Positions 18,974-28,426 are shown, counted from the stretch's first letter. The stretch is DNA of 64,000 bases from Mycolicibacterium sp. (GCF_016462945.1 NZ_JAEMSG010000001.1:1-64000), one strand, 5' to 3'. The notes: a model not told the origin generated them from the letters alone. Numbers and translations: made by a program.

Positions 18974-19519
18974 CTAGTCGAGTCCCGGTAGTCCATCGAG
19001 GCTCACGGCGTTGCTCTTGGCCCGGTACGCGGCGAGTCCCTGCGGCCCCTTCTTGTCCGACCACAGGTCGAGCACGTCGCGATCGGCGACGTAGGCCATC
19101 TGCGGCACCGCGTAGCCGCAGGAGTCGGCGATCCGATCCACGTCAATGACGATGACTGACCGGGTGCCCGGATTCCGCGGAAACCGCTGCACCAATTCTG
19201 CGAACTCGGCATCGCCAGGTACTACCACTCGACCACGCCCGTGCAGTCGAACGATCTGCGGCCGCCCGTCGAACGCCGTGAACATCAGCACGATCCGGCC
19301 GTTTTCACGTAGATGGGCGATGGTCTCCACACCACTACCGGTGAGATCGAGATATGCGACAGTCGTTGGCCCCAGCACTGCGAAGGTTCCGATCCCGCCC
19401 TTCGGTGACGCATTGATCAACCCGTCGCCGGCCAGTGGTGCGGTGGCGACCACGAACATCGGCTGCGCGATGAGCCACGCTGCCATCTGATCATCGATCT
19501 GTTCGAAGACCTTCGCCAT
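18974..19519 (-). CDS. Pyridoxamine 5'-phosphate oxidase family protein
   Basis: MFVVATAPLAGDGLINASPKGGIGTFAVLGPTTVAYLDLTGSGVETIAHLRENGRIVLMFTAF. Confidence 0.8.
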   Translation of the reverse strand: MAKVFEQIDDQMAAWLIAQPMFVVATAPLAGDGLINASPKGGIGTFAVLGPTTVAYLDLTGSGVETIAHLRENGRIVLMFTAFDGRPQIVRLHGRGRVVVPGDAEFAELVQRFPRNPGTRSVIVIDVDRIADSCGYAVPQMAYVADRDVLDLWSDKKGPQGLAAYRAKSNAVSLDGLPGLD

Positions 19520-19551
19520 GGGGCAAGGCTACAGCGGCCTTCAAAGTCTAG

Positions 19552-20077
19552 TTATTCGATCCTGTCCACACTAACGAAGGCCGCAAGATCGGCCACGTCC
19601 CGATTCTGGTCGTAGGCGCGCAGAAGTTCGATATAGCGCGTTTTGTCGAGGTGTCCAGTCATCGGTGTGGTCCCAGCGGTAGGCAATGGCGCAGAGCGCA
19701 TTACGCAGTTCAACGGCAATGAACCGTCGATAGCCGCTGGCATCAACTCGTCGGTTACGCGGTCCTGCAACCTTTGTTCTAGGTCGTATACGGCGGCGCG
19801 AGTGATGGGCTCACCCAAGACGACGACAACCTCGGGAAGCAGCGCGGCCAGCTCGTCAAGCGGAAGTGGAGTCTGACCGTAGCCGGGTATCAGCGACATC
19901 AATGCCCGGGCGGCTGCTGCTCTGCAATGTAGGCCGCAACGGTGGCTGACCGAATCTAGCGCGCACCCCCGCCTTCTTGACGGCAGCTTTCGACACCACC
20001 ACCTTCTTAGCGGACTGGCGCTCCACAACTACACCTCCAAACAAAACGATCGGCGTAGCCCCAAATCCTACGGCCAC
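19552..20077 (-). pseudogene. Uncharacterised coding remnant, possibly frameshifted
   Basis: Two minus-strand frames with protein-like composition (KKVVVSKAAVKKAGVRARFG; IPGYGQTPLPLDELAALLPEVVVVLGEP...KTRYIELLRAYDQNRDVADLAAFV) lie in different frames. Confidence 0.35.
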
Positions 20078-20145
20078 ACCGCAAACCTTGAACAGGGCAT
20101 TTAGCGCCCACTGCCTCCTGCACTGGTCCCCACAGATCGCCCGGG

Positions 20146-20275
20146 TGTTGGGACAGCGACGGTGGCCGCCGTGACGTTCGCCAACGGGGGCGACAACATC
20201 GGTGTCTACGTTCCCGTATTCGCGATCGCCGGACCTTCGGGCATGCCTGCCTACGAGACGCTTTTCTCATCGGGG
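20146..20275 (+). pseudogene. Second CadD-family fragment
   Basis: ATVAAVTFANGGDNIGVYVPVFAIAGPSGMPAY; about 105 nt nearly identical to 15186-15291. Confidence 0.75.
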
Positions 20276-20297
20276 CTGCGGCCTCAGCGTCAACTCC

Positions 20298-20708
20298 CTA
20301 TCGTTGCCCAGCCACCGGAGGCACAGGCGTTGTTGAGGCCGGCGTCGAGCTCTTCTCTACGCCGGGTCCCATACCGGGCATCCCGCCAGGCCCCATGCTC
20401 CCAGGCATCTCACCGGGCCCCATGCCGCCCTGTCCCATTTCTCCGGGCTGCTTCTTCATCATCGGGCAGCAGCCGCCCATCGGGGCGCCGGGTTGCATCT
20501 GGCCACCCTGTGGGCCTCGGTGCCACCCATAGCCGCCCGTGGCGCGGGCCGCGAAGAAGCCAGAAAAGAAAACGACCCCGACGATTAACAGGACCCCGGC
20601 GACGATGCCCACCCAGGCAAGGGCGCGGTAGAGCCGGCTGTTTCGGTGAGCATCCTCGGTGGCGGCCACCGGCGTGAGGATAGTTGTGGTTTCTGAAGAT
20701 TCGGTCAT
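20298..20708 (-). CDS. Single-pass membrane protein with Met/Gly/Pro-rich C-terminus (candidate metal-binding)
   Basis: TM segment ALAWVGIVAGVLLIVGVVFFSGFF; GGCCPMMKKQPGEMGQGGMGPGEMPGSMGPGGMPGMGPG. Confidence 0.7.
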   Translation of the reverse strand: MTESSETTTILTPVAATEDAHRNSRLYRALAWVGIVAGVLLIVGVVFFSGFFAARATGGYGWHRGPQGGQMQPGAPMGGCCPMMKKQPGEMGQGGMGPGEMPGSMGPGGMPGMGPGVEKSSTPASTTPVPPVAGQR

Positions 20709-20850
20709 TGTGGCGTTCCCTCCATGCTGGTAGTCGGCTTTGCAGCTAGGGCCTCATGAAGGAGCGACCTTGTTGCGGGTACGCCCCGCCCCTTCTGGCG
20801 GATCGGAGCTTATCTTCTGCTGCCCGGCTCAGATATTTGGTATTTGTTTT

Positions 20851-20870
20851 GTCAAGATTTACTCAAGACC
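20851..20870 (+). promoter_or_regulatory. Putative response-regulator site, copy 1
   Basis: gtcaagatttactcaagacc; matches copies at 21121 and 24018. Confidence 0.45.
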
Positions 20871-21120
20871 GCCGACACCGGCAGAACACCAATCGGCCCT
20901 CAGGAAGTCACGGGTCGAGAGCACCGCAAAGTGCAGCGCCGCATCGTCCGCAAGCCATCGGATAGGCGAGAGTTCGCTCGCTCAAAGGTACATCGGCCTT
21001 GGCCTGGCGCTCACTGGCGCGGTGCGCAGACGGCGAGGAAGCCACTCCGATTCCGATCCCGTCGTTGTCCAATTCTTCTTTCACCGTCCTCCGCGCCGCC
21101 ATCGCGTTTGGTGTTGGTTG

Positions 21121-21140
21121 TATGAAGATTCGCTCAAGAC
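21121..21140 (+). promoter_or_regulatory. Putative response-regulator site, copy 2 (upstream of the regulator gene)
   Basis: tatgaagattcgctcaagac. Confidence 0.5.
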
Positions 21141-21175
21141 GCAGCACCTGCGCGGCGACACGGCACGATGAAGGC

Positions 21176-21916
21176 ATGGATCTCATCTCCGAGTTCGCTT
21201 CCGGCATTACCGACCTGGGCTATCGCGCCCTGGTGGTCGACGACGAGGCGCCACTGGCCGACGTAGTCGCCAGCTATCTCCGTCGCGACCATTTCGCGGT
21301 CACCGTGTGCCACACCGGGGCCGAGGCATTGGCGGTGGCACGGGAGGTCGATCCCGATGTGGTGGTACTCGATCTGGGGTTGCCGGGAATCGACGGGTTG
21401 GAGGTGTGCCGGCAGTTGCGGACGTTTTCCGACGCCTATGTGGTGATGCTGACCGCGCGCGACACCGAGATGGACACCATCGTCGGCCTGTCAGTGGGGG
21501 CCGACGACTACGTGACCAAACCGTTCAGTCCCCGGGAACTGGTCGCGAGAATCAGGGCGATGCTGCGACGACCCCGCACCGTCGGCGCGCCGGCCGCAGA
21601 AGCGGCGCTCCCCGCGCGTGCGTTCGGCCCGCTGTCGATCGCCATCGCCAGCCGCCAGGTGTTCCTCGACGACGCGCTGATCCCCTTGACCCGCACCGAG
21701 TTCGACATCCTCGCCGCGCTGTCCTCGCGACCCGGCGTGGTGTGGAGCCGCCGCCAACTCATCGACGCCGTATGGGGCGAACCCTGGGTAGGCAACGATC
21801 ACCTCGTCGACGTCCACGTCGGGCACCTGCGGCACAAACTCGCCGACGACCCGGCCGACCCGAGGTTCGTCTTCACCGTCCGAGGCGTGGGCTATCGGAT
21901 GGGCAGCGGCGAGTGA
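21176..21916 (+). CDS. OmpR/PhoB-family response regulator
   Basis: ALVVDDEAPLADVV, VVVLDLGLPGIDG, DYVTKPFSPREL, winged-helix C-terminus VDVHVGHLRHKLADDPADPRFVFTVRGVGYRM. Confidence 0.95.
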   Translation: MDLISEFASGITDLGYRALVVDDEAPLADVVASYLRRDHFAVTVCHTGAEALAVAREVDPDVVVLDLGLPGIDGLEVCRQLRTFSDAYVVMLTARDTEMDTIVGLSVGADDYVTKPFSPRELVARIRAMLRRPRTVGAPAAEAALPARAFGPLSIAIASRQVFLDDALIPLTRTEFDILAALSSRPGVVWSRRQLIDAVWGEPWVGNDHLVDVHVGHLRHKLADDPADPRFVFTVRGVGYRMGSGE

Positions 21917-23070
21917 CCGCGCACACGCCGCCGAACGGCTTCGGGATGCGCCGGCGGCTGCTGCTCGCCCAGACTCTGGTGCTACTCGCGGGCGGTGTCA
22001 CCACCTGGTTGGTCGCTCTGATGGTCGGGCCGGCGTTGTTCCGTGAGCATCTGCACCGGGCCGGGGTGGCGCACGACTCTAACGAGCAGTTCCACGCCGA
22101 ACAGGCCTACCAGCACGCCACCGCAATATCCATCGCGGTGGCGATCACAGTGGCGGCGTTGACCGCGTTCGTGGTCACCGCCTACCTGAGCCGACGCCTG
22201 CAACGCTCCGTCACTGAATTGTCGGCAGCGGCGTCCGCAGTCGCCGAGGGCCGCTACGACATCAGGGTCGCCCCTCCCCGGCTGGGTGACGAATTCGATG
22301 AACTGACAATGGCTTTCAATGGAATGGCCCAACGCCTCCAAGCGGTGGAGTCCACCCGCCGACAAGTGTTCGGCGACCTCGCCCACGAGATCCGCACCCC
22401 GGTATCGGTGCTGGAGGCCTACCTAGAAGCCGTTGAGGACGGGGTGAAGACCCTCGACCCACACACCATCGCACTGCTGCGCGAGCAGACCGGTCGACTC
22501 GTGCGGTTCGCCGCCGACGCCGCCTCCCTGGCCCAGGCTGAAGAAGCTCACTTCGCCATCGCAACGGCATGGGTAGACACCCAGGAGCTCGTCGGCGCGG
22601 TGAGCGCCGCAGTCGCCGACCGCTACGCCGCGAAACATGTCACCCTGACCACCGGGGTGAGCACGCCGGTCCGACTGTGGGCCGACCGCCAACGACTGAC
22701 CCAGGTACTGAGCAACCTGCTCGACAACGCTTTGCGTCACACTCCCGGCGGCGGTCATGTCACACTCACCGCCGCCCGAAACGGCACCGACGCGGTCTTC
22801 ACCGTCGCCGACGACGGCGAAGGCATCACCGCCGAACACGTACCGCACATCTTCGAACGGTTCTACCGCGCCGATTCCGCCCGCGATCGAGGCCGAGGAG
22901 GCTCCGGCATTGGACTGGCCATCGCCAAAGCACTGACCGAGGCCCACTGCGGCCACATCAGTGTGGCCAGCCGTGGACCCGGTCACGGCAGCACCTTCAC
23001 CGTGACGATGCCGATCCAATCGCCGACGGTAATTCGGGATCAGCGCGAGGGCGCTGCGACCAGTTCGTAG
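21913..23070 (+). CDS. Sensor histidine kinase with HAMP domain
   Basis: DLAHEIRTPVSVLEAYLEAVEDG H-box, NLLDNALRHT N-box, GGSGIGLAIAKALTEAHCG G-box; GTGA overlap with the regulator stop. Confidence 0.93.
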   Translation: MTAHTPPNGFGMRRRLLLAQTLVLLAGGVTTWLVALMVGPALFREHLHRAGVAHDSNEQFHAEQAYQHATAISIAVAITVAALTAFVVTAYLSRRLQRSVTELSAAASAVAEGRYDIRVAPPRLGDEFDELTMAFNGMAQRLQAVESTRRQVFGDLAHEIRTPVSVLEAYLEAVEDGVKTLDPHTIALLREQTGRLVRFAADAASLAQAEEAHFAIATAWVDTQELVGAVSAAVADRYAAKHVTLTTGVSTPVRLWADRQRLTQVLSNLLDNALRHTPGGGHVTLTAARNGTDAVFTVADDGEGITAEHVPHIFERFYRADSARDRGRGGSGIGLAIAKALTEAHCGHISVASRGPGHGSTFTVTMPIQSPTVIRDQREGAATSS

Positions 23071-23270
23071 CCGGCGCGCGCCACGGCGTCACGTACCGCG
23101 TCTTGGTCCATGCCAGCCAAGCTGGTCACCGTGACGGTCGAATCACCCTGCGGGACAACATCCACGGTGACACCAGAGACCGTGTCGAGTGCTTCGAGTT
23201 CGGCGGTCACCGCGCCCACACAATGCCCGCACGTCATTCCCCGGACCTGATACGTCTGCGTCTGAGACAT
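23040..23270 (-). CDS. Heavy-metal-associated (HMA/CopZ-like) protein
   Basis: YQVRGMTCGHCVGAVTAELEAL. Confidence 0.9.
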   Translation of the reverse strand: MSQTQTYQVRGMTCGHCVGAVTAELEALDTVSGVTVDVVPQGDSTVTVTSLAGMDQDAVRDAVARAGYELVAAPSR

Positions 23271-23278
23271 CGTGACCC

Positions 23279-23953
23279 CTACAGTGAGGCCAGGATCTGG
23301 TTCATGGTGTCGATCTCCGTCTGCTGGCTTTCCAGGATCGAATTAGCCAGCGCGACAGCAGCAGGCGACTGACCGTTCTTGGCCTCACCCTGGGCCATGG
23401 TCAGCGCACCCTGGTGGTGCTTGACCATCCCGGTCAGGAAGAGCTTGCTGGCCTCCACGCCCTGGGCGTTCTTCAACGCATCCATCTGAGCTGCCGACAT
23501 CATCCCGTCCATCCCGGACATGCCACCCATGCCCGGCATATCGTCCATTCCCGGCATTCCGCTCATGCTCGGCATGCTGCTCATGCCGCCCATGCCCCAC
23601 TGGCTCATCCAGCCCTGCATCTGCTCGATCTCCGGTCCCTGGGCGGCCTTGATCTGCTGAGCCAGGTCGACCACTCGCGGGTCGATGCCCTGCTTGGCCA
23701 AGATGATGTCGCTCATCTCAATAGCCTGCTGATGATGCGCGATCATCATGTGGGCGAAGTCCATGTCGGCCTGGTTGTGTGCCGCTGCCGACGCCGCGGA
23801 CGAGGTCGCGGCCGTCGAGGGGGCTACCGATGACGTCGCTTCCTTGGTCGCGGAATTACTACACGCCCCGATGACGGCGACCGCGGCCAACGCGGCCACC
23901 CCGGTCGCCACAGTCCTTGTCTTGTTCACAAAAGATCCCTTCATCGAAACCAC
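23279..23953 (-). CDS. DUF305-domain lipoprotein with Met-rich insert
   Basis: Lipobox VIGACSNS; DMDFAHMMIAHHQQAIEMSD and LTGMVKHHQGALTMAQ DUF305 motifs; GMGGMSSMPSMSGMPGMDDMPGMGGMSGMDGMM. Confidence 0.9.
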   Translation of the reverse strand: MVSMKGSFVNKTRTVATGVAALAAVAVIGACSNSATKEATSSVAPSTAATSSAASAAAHNQADMDFAHMMIAHHQQAIEMSDIILAKQGIDPRVVDLAQQIKAAQGPEIEQMQGWMSQWGMGGMSSMPSMSGMPGMDDMPGMGGMSGMDGMMSAAQMDALKNAQGVEASKLFLTGMVKHHQGALTMAQGEAKNGQSPAAVALANSILESQQTEIDTMNQILASL

Positions 23954-24017
23954 TAGGTCGGTTTACGTTTCGCTGTCCAGCCTGCTGCGCTGGGACAGGG
24001 ATTGCCCTAGTCATTCT

Positions 24018-24037
24018 GTGAAGATTCGATAAAGAAC
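24018..24037 (+). promoter_or_regulatory. Putative response-regulator site, copy 3 (DUF305 / L,D-transpeptidase divergent intergenic region)
   Basis: gtgaagattcgataaagaac. Confidence 0.45.
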
Positions 24038-24118
24038 GGCGTCCTCGGCCACGGCCTGGGGTTTGCGGTGCCAGATTTGATGGTGAGCCACGTGTCAGCA
24101 TCGGAGGGGGACACCCCC

Positions 24119-24166
24119 ATGAGTACTACTATTTCGACCGGCTTGCACTTGTTGTTCGGGGGGTGA
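24119..24166 (+). CDS. 15-aa upstream ORF coupled to the L,D-transpeptidase
   Basis: ATG...TGA encodes MSTTISTGLHLLFGG; purine-rich tcggaggggg upstream; stop overlaps GTG at 24163. Confidence 0.35.
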   Translation: MSTTISTGLHLLFGG

Positions 24167-25524
24167 CGGTTTCCATGTCCACGGCGCTGCGGCGCAACAT
24201 GCTGCTCGCGATCCATCTGGCTGTCCTGCTCGTCATGGTGATCGCCATGACCGGGGCACTGAGCTGCCCGCCGCGGCTGTGCGCGCACGACGCGGACTCG
24301 GCGCCCGCGACTTCCAGCGTGGCACCGCCGCCGGTTCCGGTCGCGCTGTCGATGAACCCCGGACCCGACGCCCAGAACGTCGACCCGCTCGCACCGGTCA
24401 CCGTGACCGCGACCGCAGGCAGCCTGCTCACCGTTCAGATGGTCAATGACGTCGGCAAACCGGTCGAGGGCGTCACAACACCGGACAACATGGTGTGGAA
24501 ACCCACCGTGCCGCTCGGGTACGGCCGCACCTACACCGTCACCGCCACCGGGCGCGGCACCGACGAGACGACCCGCGCACTGGTGTCGACGTTCACCACG
24601 CTGGTGCCCGGCAACCAGACCGCACTGCGGCTGACCACCACGGGCAACCAGGATCTGCTCGAGGGCGGCACGTACGGCATCGGGACTGTCGTCGTGGCGC
24701 GCTTCGACGAACCGATCCCCGACCGCGCCGCGGCCCAACGCGCGCTTCGGGTCACCACCAGCCCGCCCGTCGAGGGTGCGTGGACGTGGGTCAATGACGC
24801 GACCGCCCACTGGCGGCCACAGAACTACTACGCCCCGGGCACCACTGTCACGGTCGCGGCCAACATCTACGGCGTCCCCCTCGGTGAGGGTCTCTACGGG
24901 CAAGCCGACACCGGCGTGAGGTTCCGCATCGGTGACGCGCACATCTCGATCGCCAACGACATCACCAAACAGGTCAGCGTGTTCAGCAACGGACAACTGA
25001 TGCGCACCATGCCGACTTCCATGGGCATGGGCGGCAGCGAGACCATCGGCGGGCGCACGATCAGCTTCTGGACCCAGCCCGGGACCTACACCGTGATGGA
25101 CAAAGCCAACCCCGTCGTCATGGACTCCTCGACCTACGGGCTGCCGATCAACTCCCGCCTGGGCTACAAAGAGACAATCAACTGGGCCACCCGCATCAGC
25201 ACCGACGGCATCTACCTTCACCAACTCGAGGACACCGTCTGGGCGCAGGGCAACACCAACGTCTCCCACGGCTGTATAAACCTCAGTGCTGAGAACGCCC
25301 GCTGGTTCTACGACTTCTCCCAACCCGGCGACGTCGTCGAGGTCCGTGACACCGGCGGCGCCCCGCTGGAGCTCTGGCAGAACGGCGACTGGAGCGTTCC
25401 CTGGTCGCAGTGGCTGGCCGGCAGCGCAGCCGATCCGACTGCCGCCCAACAGGTTCCGGCACCAGCCGCCGGCGATCCCCCTTCACTCGGAAAGCAGGAA
25501 GCCGATGAGCAACCACCACGGTGA
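24163..25524 (+). CDS. L,D-transpeptidase (Ig-like plus YkuD, LdtMt2-like)
   Basis: IYLHQLEDTVWAQGNTNVSHGCINLSAENARWFYDFSQPGDVVEV; N-terminal export signal. Confidence 0.9.
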   Translation: MTVSMSTALRRNMLLAIHLAVLLVMVIAMTGALSCPPRLCAHDADSAPATSSVAPPPVPVALSMNPGPDAQNVDPLAPVTVTATAGSLLTVQMVNDVGKPVEGVTTPDNMVWKPTVPLGYGRTYTVTATGRGTDETTRALVSTFTTLVPGNQTALRLTTTGNQDLLEGGTYGIGTVVVARFDEPIPDRAAAQRALRVTTSPPVEGAWTWVNDATAHWRPQNYYAPGTTVTVAANIYGVPLGEGLYGQADTGVRFRIGDAHISIANDITKQVSVFSNGQLMRTMPTSMGMGGSETIGGRTISFWTQPGTYTVMDKANPVVMDSSTYGLPINSRLGYKETINWATRISTDGIYLHQLEDTVWAQGNTNVSHGCINLSAENARWFYDFSQPGDVVEVRDTGGAPLELWQNGDWSVPWSQWLAGSAADPTAAQQVPAPAAGDPPSLGKQEADEQPPR

Positions 25525-25966
25525 CCGGCCCGCGAGCCGACGCCCATTGCTGGTGATCGCCGCGTTGATCGCGGTCGGTGCGGCCCTGGTCGCCGTCGCG
25601 GTCGCCACCGGCGCGCTGCGGCTGGGACACTCCGCCGACTCGGCCCCCTCTGCCGAGCAGTTAGCCCAACAGCATTGCCAGGCCGAGGTTCTCAAGCGGT
25701 TGGTCTCCCCCGACAAAGCCACCATCTCTGATGTCCATACCGAGACCAGCACCCTCGACGTTGATGGCCGGGACTTTTCGTCGCTGAACACCAGCGAGCC
25801 ACTCAAGGGCATCGACGTCTCGCGGATCACCGTGCTCAACGTTGCGGGGGTGGCCAACGCACCCAGCGAAGTCGGCTCCACGATCCAGGACCGCTTCGAC
25901 TGCCGCGCCTATTTCGTCGACGGCGCGCTTGCTCACACCCTGGTCGTTTTCGACCACGGCCACTGA
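25505..25966 (+). CDS. Membrane-anchored protein of unknown function
   Basis: MSNHHGDRPASRRPLLVIAALIAVGAALVAVAVATGALRL TM anchor; overlaps the end of the L,D-transpeptidase ORF. Confidence 0.65.
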   Translation: MSNHHGDRPASRRPLLVIAALIAVGAALVAVAVATGALRLGHSADSAPSAEQLAQQHCQAEVLKRLVSPDKATISDVHTETSTLDVDGRDFSSLNTSEPLKGIDVSRITVLNVAGVANAPSEVGSTIQDRFDCRAYFVDGALAHTLVVFDHGH

Positions 25967-26044
25967 GATCCTGCCAATCGGGGCGGGACAGAACCCTCCG
26001 GGAACACGCCACCATTACCGCGGCCCTCGGGCTATGTGGCCGTC

Positions 26045-26896
26045 TCAGTCGTCGTGTTGATGTTGATGACCGTCAGCTTCGAGATCTGAATCCGGCGCGG
26101 CCGGCTGCTGTTGGGCAGGCTCAGGTTGAGTAGCGGGTGCCACCGCGGCCGGAGCCGGCCGGGTCACCCCGCCGGCTTCTTGAAGACCACCATCGGTATC
26201 GAGCGCCATATCGGTCACCGGTAGGCCCGCCTCCGGTGTCGGGGCGGGCGACGGCTTCATCACCCCGGCCGCAGGCGGAGACTGAGGCTGAGGCTGCGAA
26301 GGATGATGACCGCCCTCCATGTGCGCACCACCGTCCATGTGTGCCTCATGCGTAGCGTGACCCTGCGCCTCGACCGCACCACCGGGGTGATGATCGTGGT
26401 GACCCTGCAGGGTGGCCGCCAAACCCACCGTCACCGCTCCAGCCACTATGGTGTTAGCGCCCAGCAGTACAAATGCCCTTCCGAAACCCGACACCTTTTC
26501 TGGCTCATACTTTCGAGACCACGCCCACACTGAGCCCATGACGACGTAGCACTGCAGCAACAGCACCGCGATGCCCGCAGCCCCCGCGGCTTCAGGCTGT
26601 CCCGCGGACGGCCCCACCGGCAGTCCTGCGGTGCAGGACATGACCCACAACGCGGCCGCACCCACATTGGCTGCAATCCCGGCCGCGAAAACCACGGCGC
26701 CCGGCCGCGACCACGCGACAAAGGCCCAAATCAGTTGGAACGCCGCCAGTGCCGCAAAGGACAACCCAGACGGCAACCAATCCCGCCAGTGCATCGGCGT
26801 GACGGCGAAATGAATCACGGCCGCACCCAGCGAAGCGACCGCCGCACAGCGTGCAGCCAGACGGCTGTCGGTCTTCGTTGTATCTCTGGTCGCCAT
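26045..26896 (-). CDS. Polytopic membrane protein with His-rich C-terminus
   Basis: Several hydrophobic segments, then HHDHHPGGAVEAQGHATHEAHMDGGAHMEGGHHPSQ...DGHQHQHDD. Confidence 0.7.
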   Translation of the reverse strand: MATRDTTKTDSRLAARCAAVASLGAAVIHFAVTPMHWRDWLPSGLSFAALAAFQLIWAFVAWSRPGAVVFAAGIAANVGAAALWVMSCTAGLPVGPSAGQPEAAGAAGIAVLLLQCYVVMGSVWAWSRKYEPEKVSGFGRAFVLLGANTIVAGAVTVGLAATLQGHHDHHPGGAVEAQGHATHEAHMDGGAHMEGGHHPSQPQPQSPPAAGVMKPSPAPTPEAGLPVTDMALDTDGGLQEAGGVTRPAPAAVAPATQPEPAQQQPAAPDSDLEADGHQHQHDD

Positions 26897-26998
26897 AGCC
26901 TCGACTGTGACAGTGCGGCCTCATCAGCGCGAGCCACAGCACATAACAGTCACGTCCCAGATCAGCAACGCACCTCAGGTGTTACCGCTGGATGGCTG

Positions 26999-28345
26999 TT
27001 ACTTGATGGGGTCGGGCCAGCGGACGTGGTCTTGGTCGATCGTGAAGGTGTGGGTGTGGGCGATGCGGCCGTCATCGACTTCAACAGCGTCGTGCCCTAG
27101 ATGTCGGTGATCGGTGGATGCCGGATCGTGGGTATGGGTGAGTTCCTCGGGATCGTGTCTGGGCCACACCAGGACCGCGGTGATCGCGCCCGCGGTGGCG
27201 ATCACCGACAGGACTGTCCAGGTTGTGGTGAATCCGACCAGGGTGGCACCCCAACCGGCGATCGGGTAGGTCAGCAGCCAGCACAGGTGTGACAGCGAGA
27301 ACTGCGCGGCGAAGATCGCGGGGCGATCTGCGGGTCGGGCCGAGCGGCGTAGTACCCGACCGATCGGGGTCAGAACCAGGCTCATGCCGGCGCCGATGAC
27401 GATCCAGATCACCACGGCGGCGGTCCAGCGTTGGGGGCCGCCGGCGTTGGAGAGCATCACTGCGCCCGCCGCGGCGATGAGCAGCAGCCCTGCGCCGCAC
27501 AGCATTACGGTCCGTTCCGGGATGCGCCGGAGCACTAGGGGCAGCCCGAGAGCGATCACCATGGTGCCGGTGCCCGATGCGGCCAACAACCACGCCACGT
27601 CCGCCTGCGGTTGGCCGAGGGCATCGCGGACGTAATTGACGGTGTTGACCATGACGATGGACCCACAGGCCGCAACCACCAGATCCAACGCCAGCACACC
27701 CCGAAGCCGGGGCGTCGCCGCGAAGATCCGGACACCCGCCAACGTGCGCTCCCACACGTGACCGCGCCCGCTGGGGACGGCGTCGGGGATGCGGGTTCGA
27801 ATGACCAGGGCCGCCGACACCAGGAAACCGATCGTCGTTCCGACAAAGAGCCAATGGAAACTCATCACCGTCAATGCCAGTGCGGCCAGTACCGGGCTGA
27901 GCAGGCTTTCCATGGTGGAGGCGAGTTGGGATGCCGACAGCGCTTCGGTGTAGTCGTCTTCATCGGTCACCACATCGGGAATGACCGCCTGGAATGTCGG
28001 GGTGAACGCCGCCGACGCCGACTGCAGCACCGCGACGAGGAGATAGATCTGCCAGGTCTGGTCGATGAACGGCAACGCCACCGCGACCGCCGCTCTGATC
28101 AGGTCGAGGCCCACCAGCATCAGACGTCGCGGCACCCGATCGGCGTAGGCGGCGGCGATCGGGGCGATGGTCACGTAGGTCACCATTTTGATGGTCAATG
28201 CGGTGCCGAGTACCGCCCCGGCATCAGCCCCGGCGAGTTGATAGGCCAACAGCCCAAGGGCAACGGTAGTCAGGCCGGTACCGAACAACGAAACAACCTG
28301 GGCGGCAAACAGATAACGGTAGTCGCGATAGCCGAACAACGACAT
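26999..28345 (-). CDS. MFS transporter with His-rich C-terminal tail
   Basis: MFS-type TM pattern; tail THTHDPASTDHRHLGHDAVEVDDGRIAHTHTFTIDQDH. Confidence 0.85.
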   Translation of the reverse strand: MSLFGYRDYRYLFAAQVVSLFGTGLTTVALGLLAYQLAGADAGAVLGTALTIKMVTYVTIAPIAAAYADRVPRRLMLVGLDLIRAAVAVALPFIDQTWQIYLLVAVLQSASAAFTPTFQAVIPDVVTDEDDYTEALSASQLASTMESLLSPVLAALALTVMSFHWLFVGTTIGFLVSAALVIRTRIPDAVPSGRGHVWERTLAGVRIFAATPRLRGVLALDLVVAACGSIVMVNTVNYVRDALGQPQADVAWLLAASGTGTMVIALGLPLVLRRIPERTVMLCGAGLLLIAAAGAVMLSNAGGPQRWTAAVVIWIVIGAGMSLVLTPIGRVLRRSARPADRPAIFAAQFSLSHLCWLLTYPIAGWGATLVGFTTTWTVLSVIATAGAITAVLVWPRHDPEELTHTHDPASTDHRHLGHDAVEVDDGRIAHTHTFTIDQDHVRWPDPIK

Positions 28346-28426
28346 GGCGCTCCGTTCCAGGACCCCGTGGACCCTCGATGAGTAGTTCCGCGCGAAGGAT
28401 ATTAGTCTCCCGATCGCGCTCTGCCG

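Noticed and set aside
20709-21175. Small ORFs between the Met-rich gene and the response regulator
   Set aside because: No protein-like composition; the region is better explained as regulatory, with two copies of the repeated motif.
24007-25449. 480-aa minus-strand ORF
   Set aside because: Antisense to the L,D-transpeptidase, whose catalytic motif is intact.
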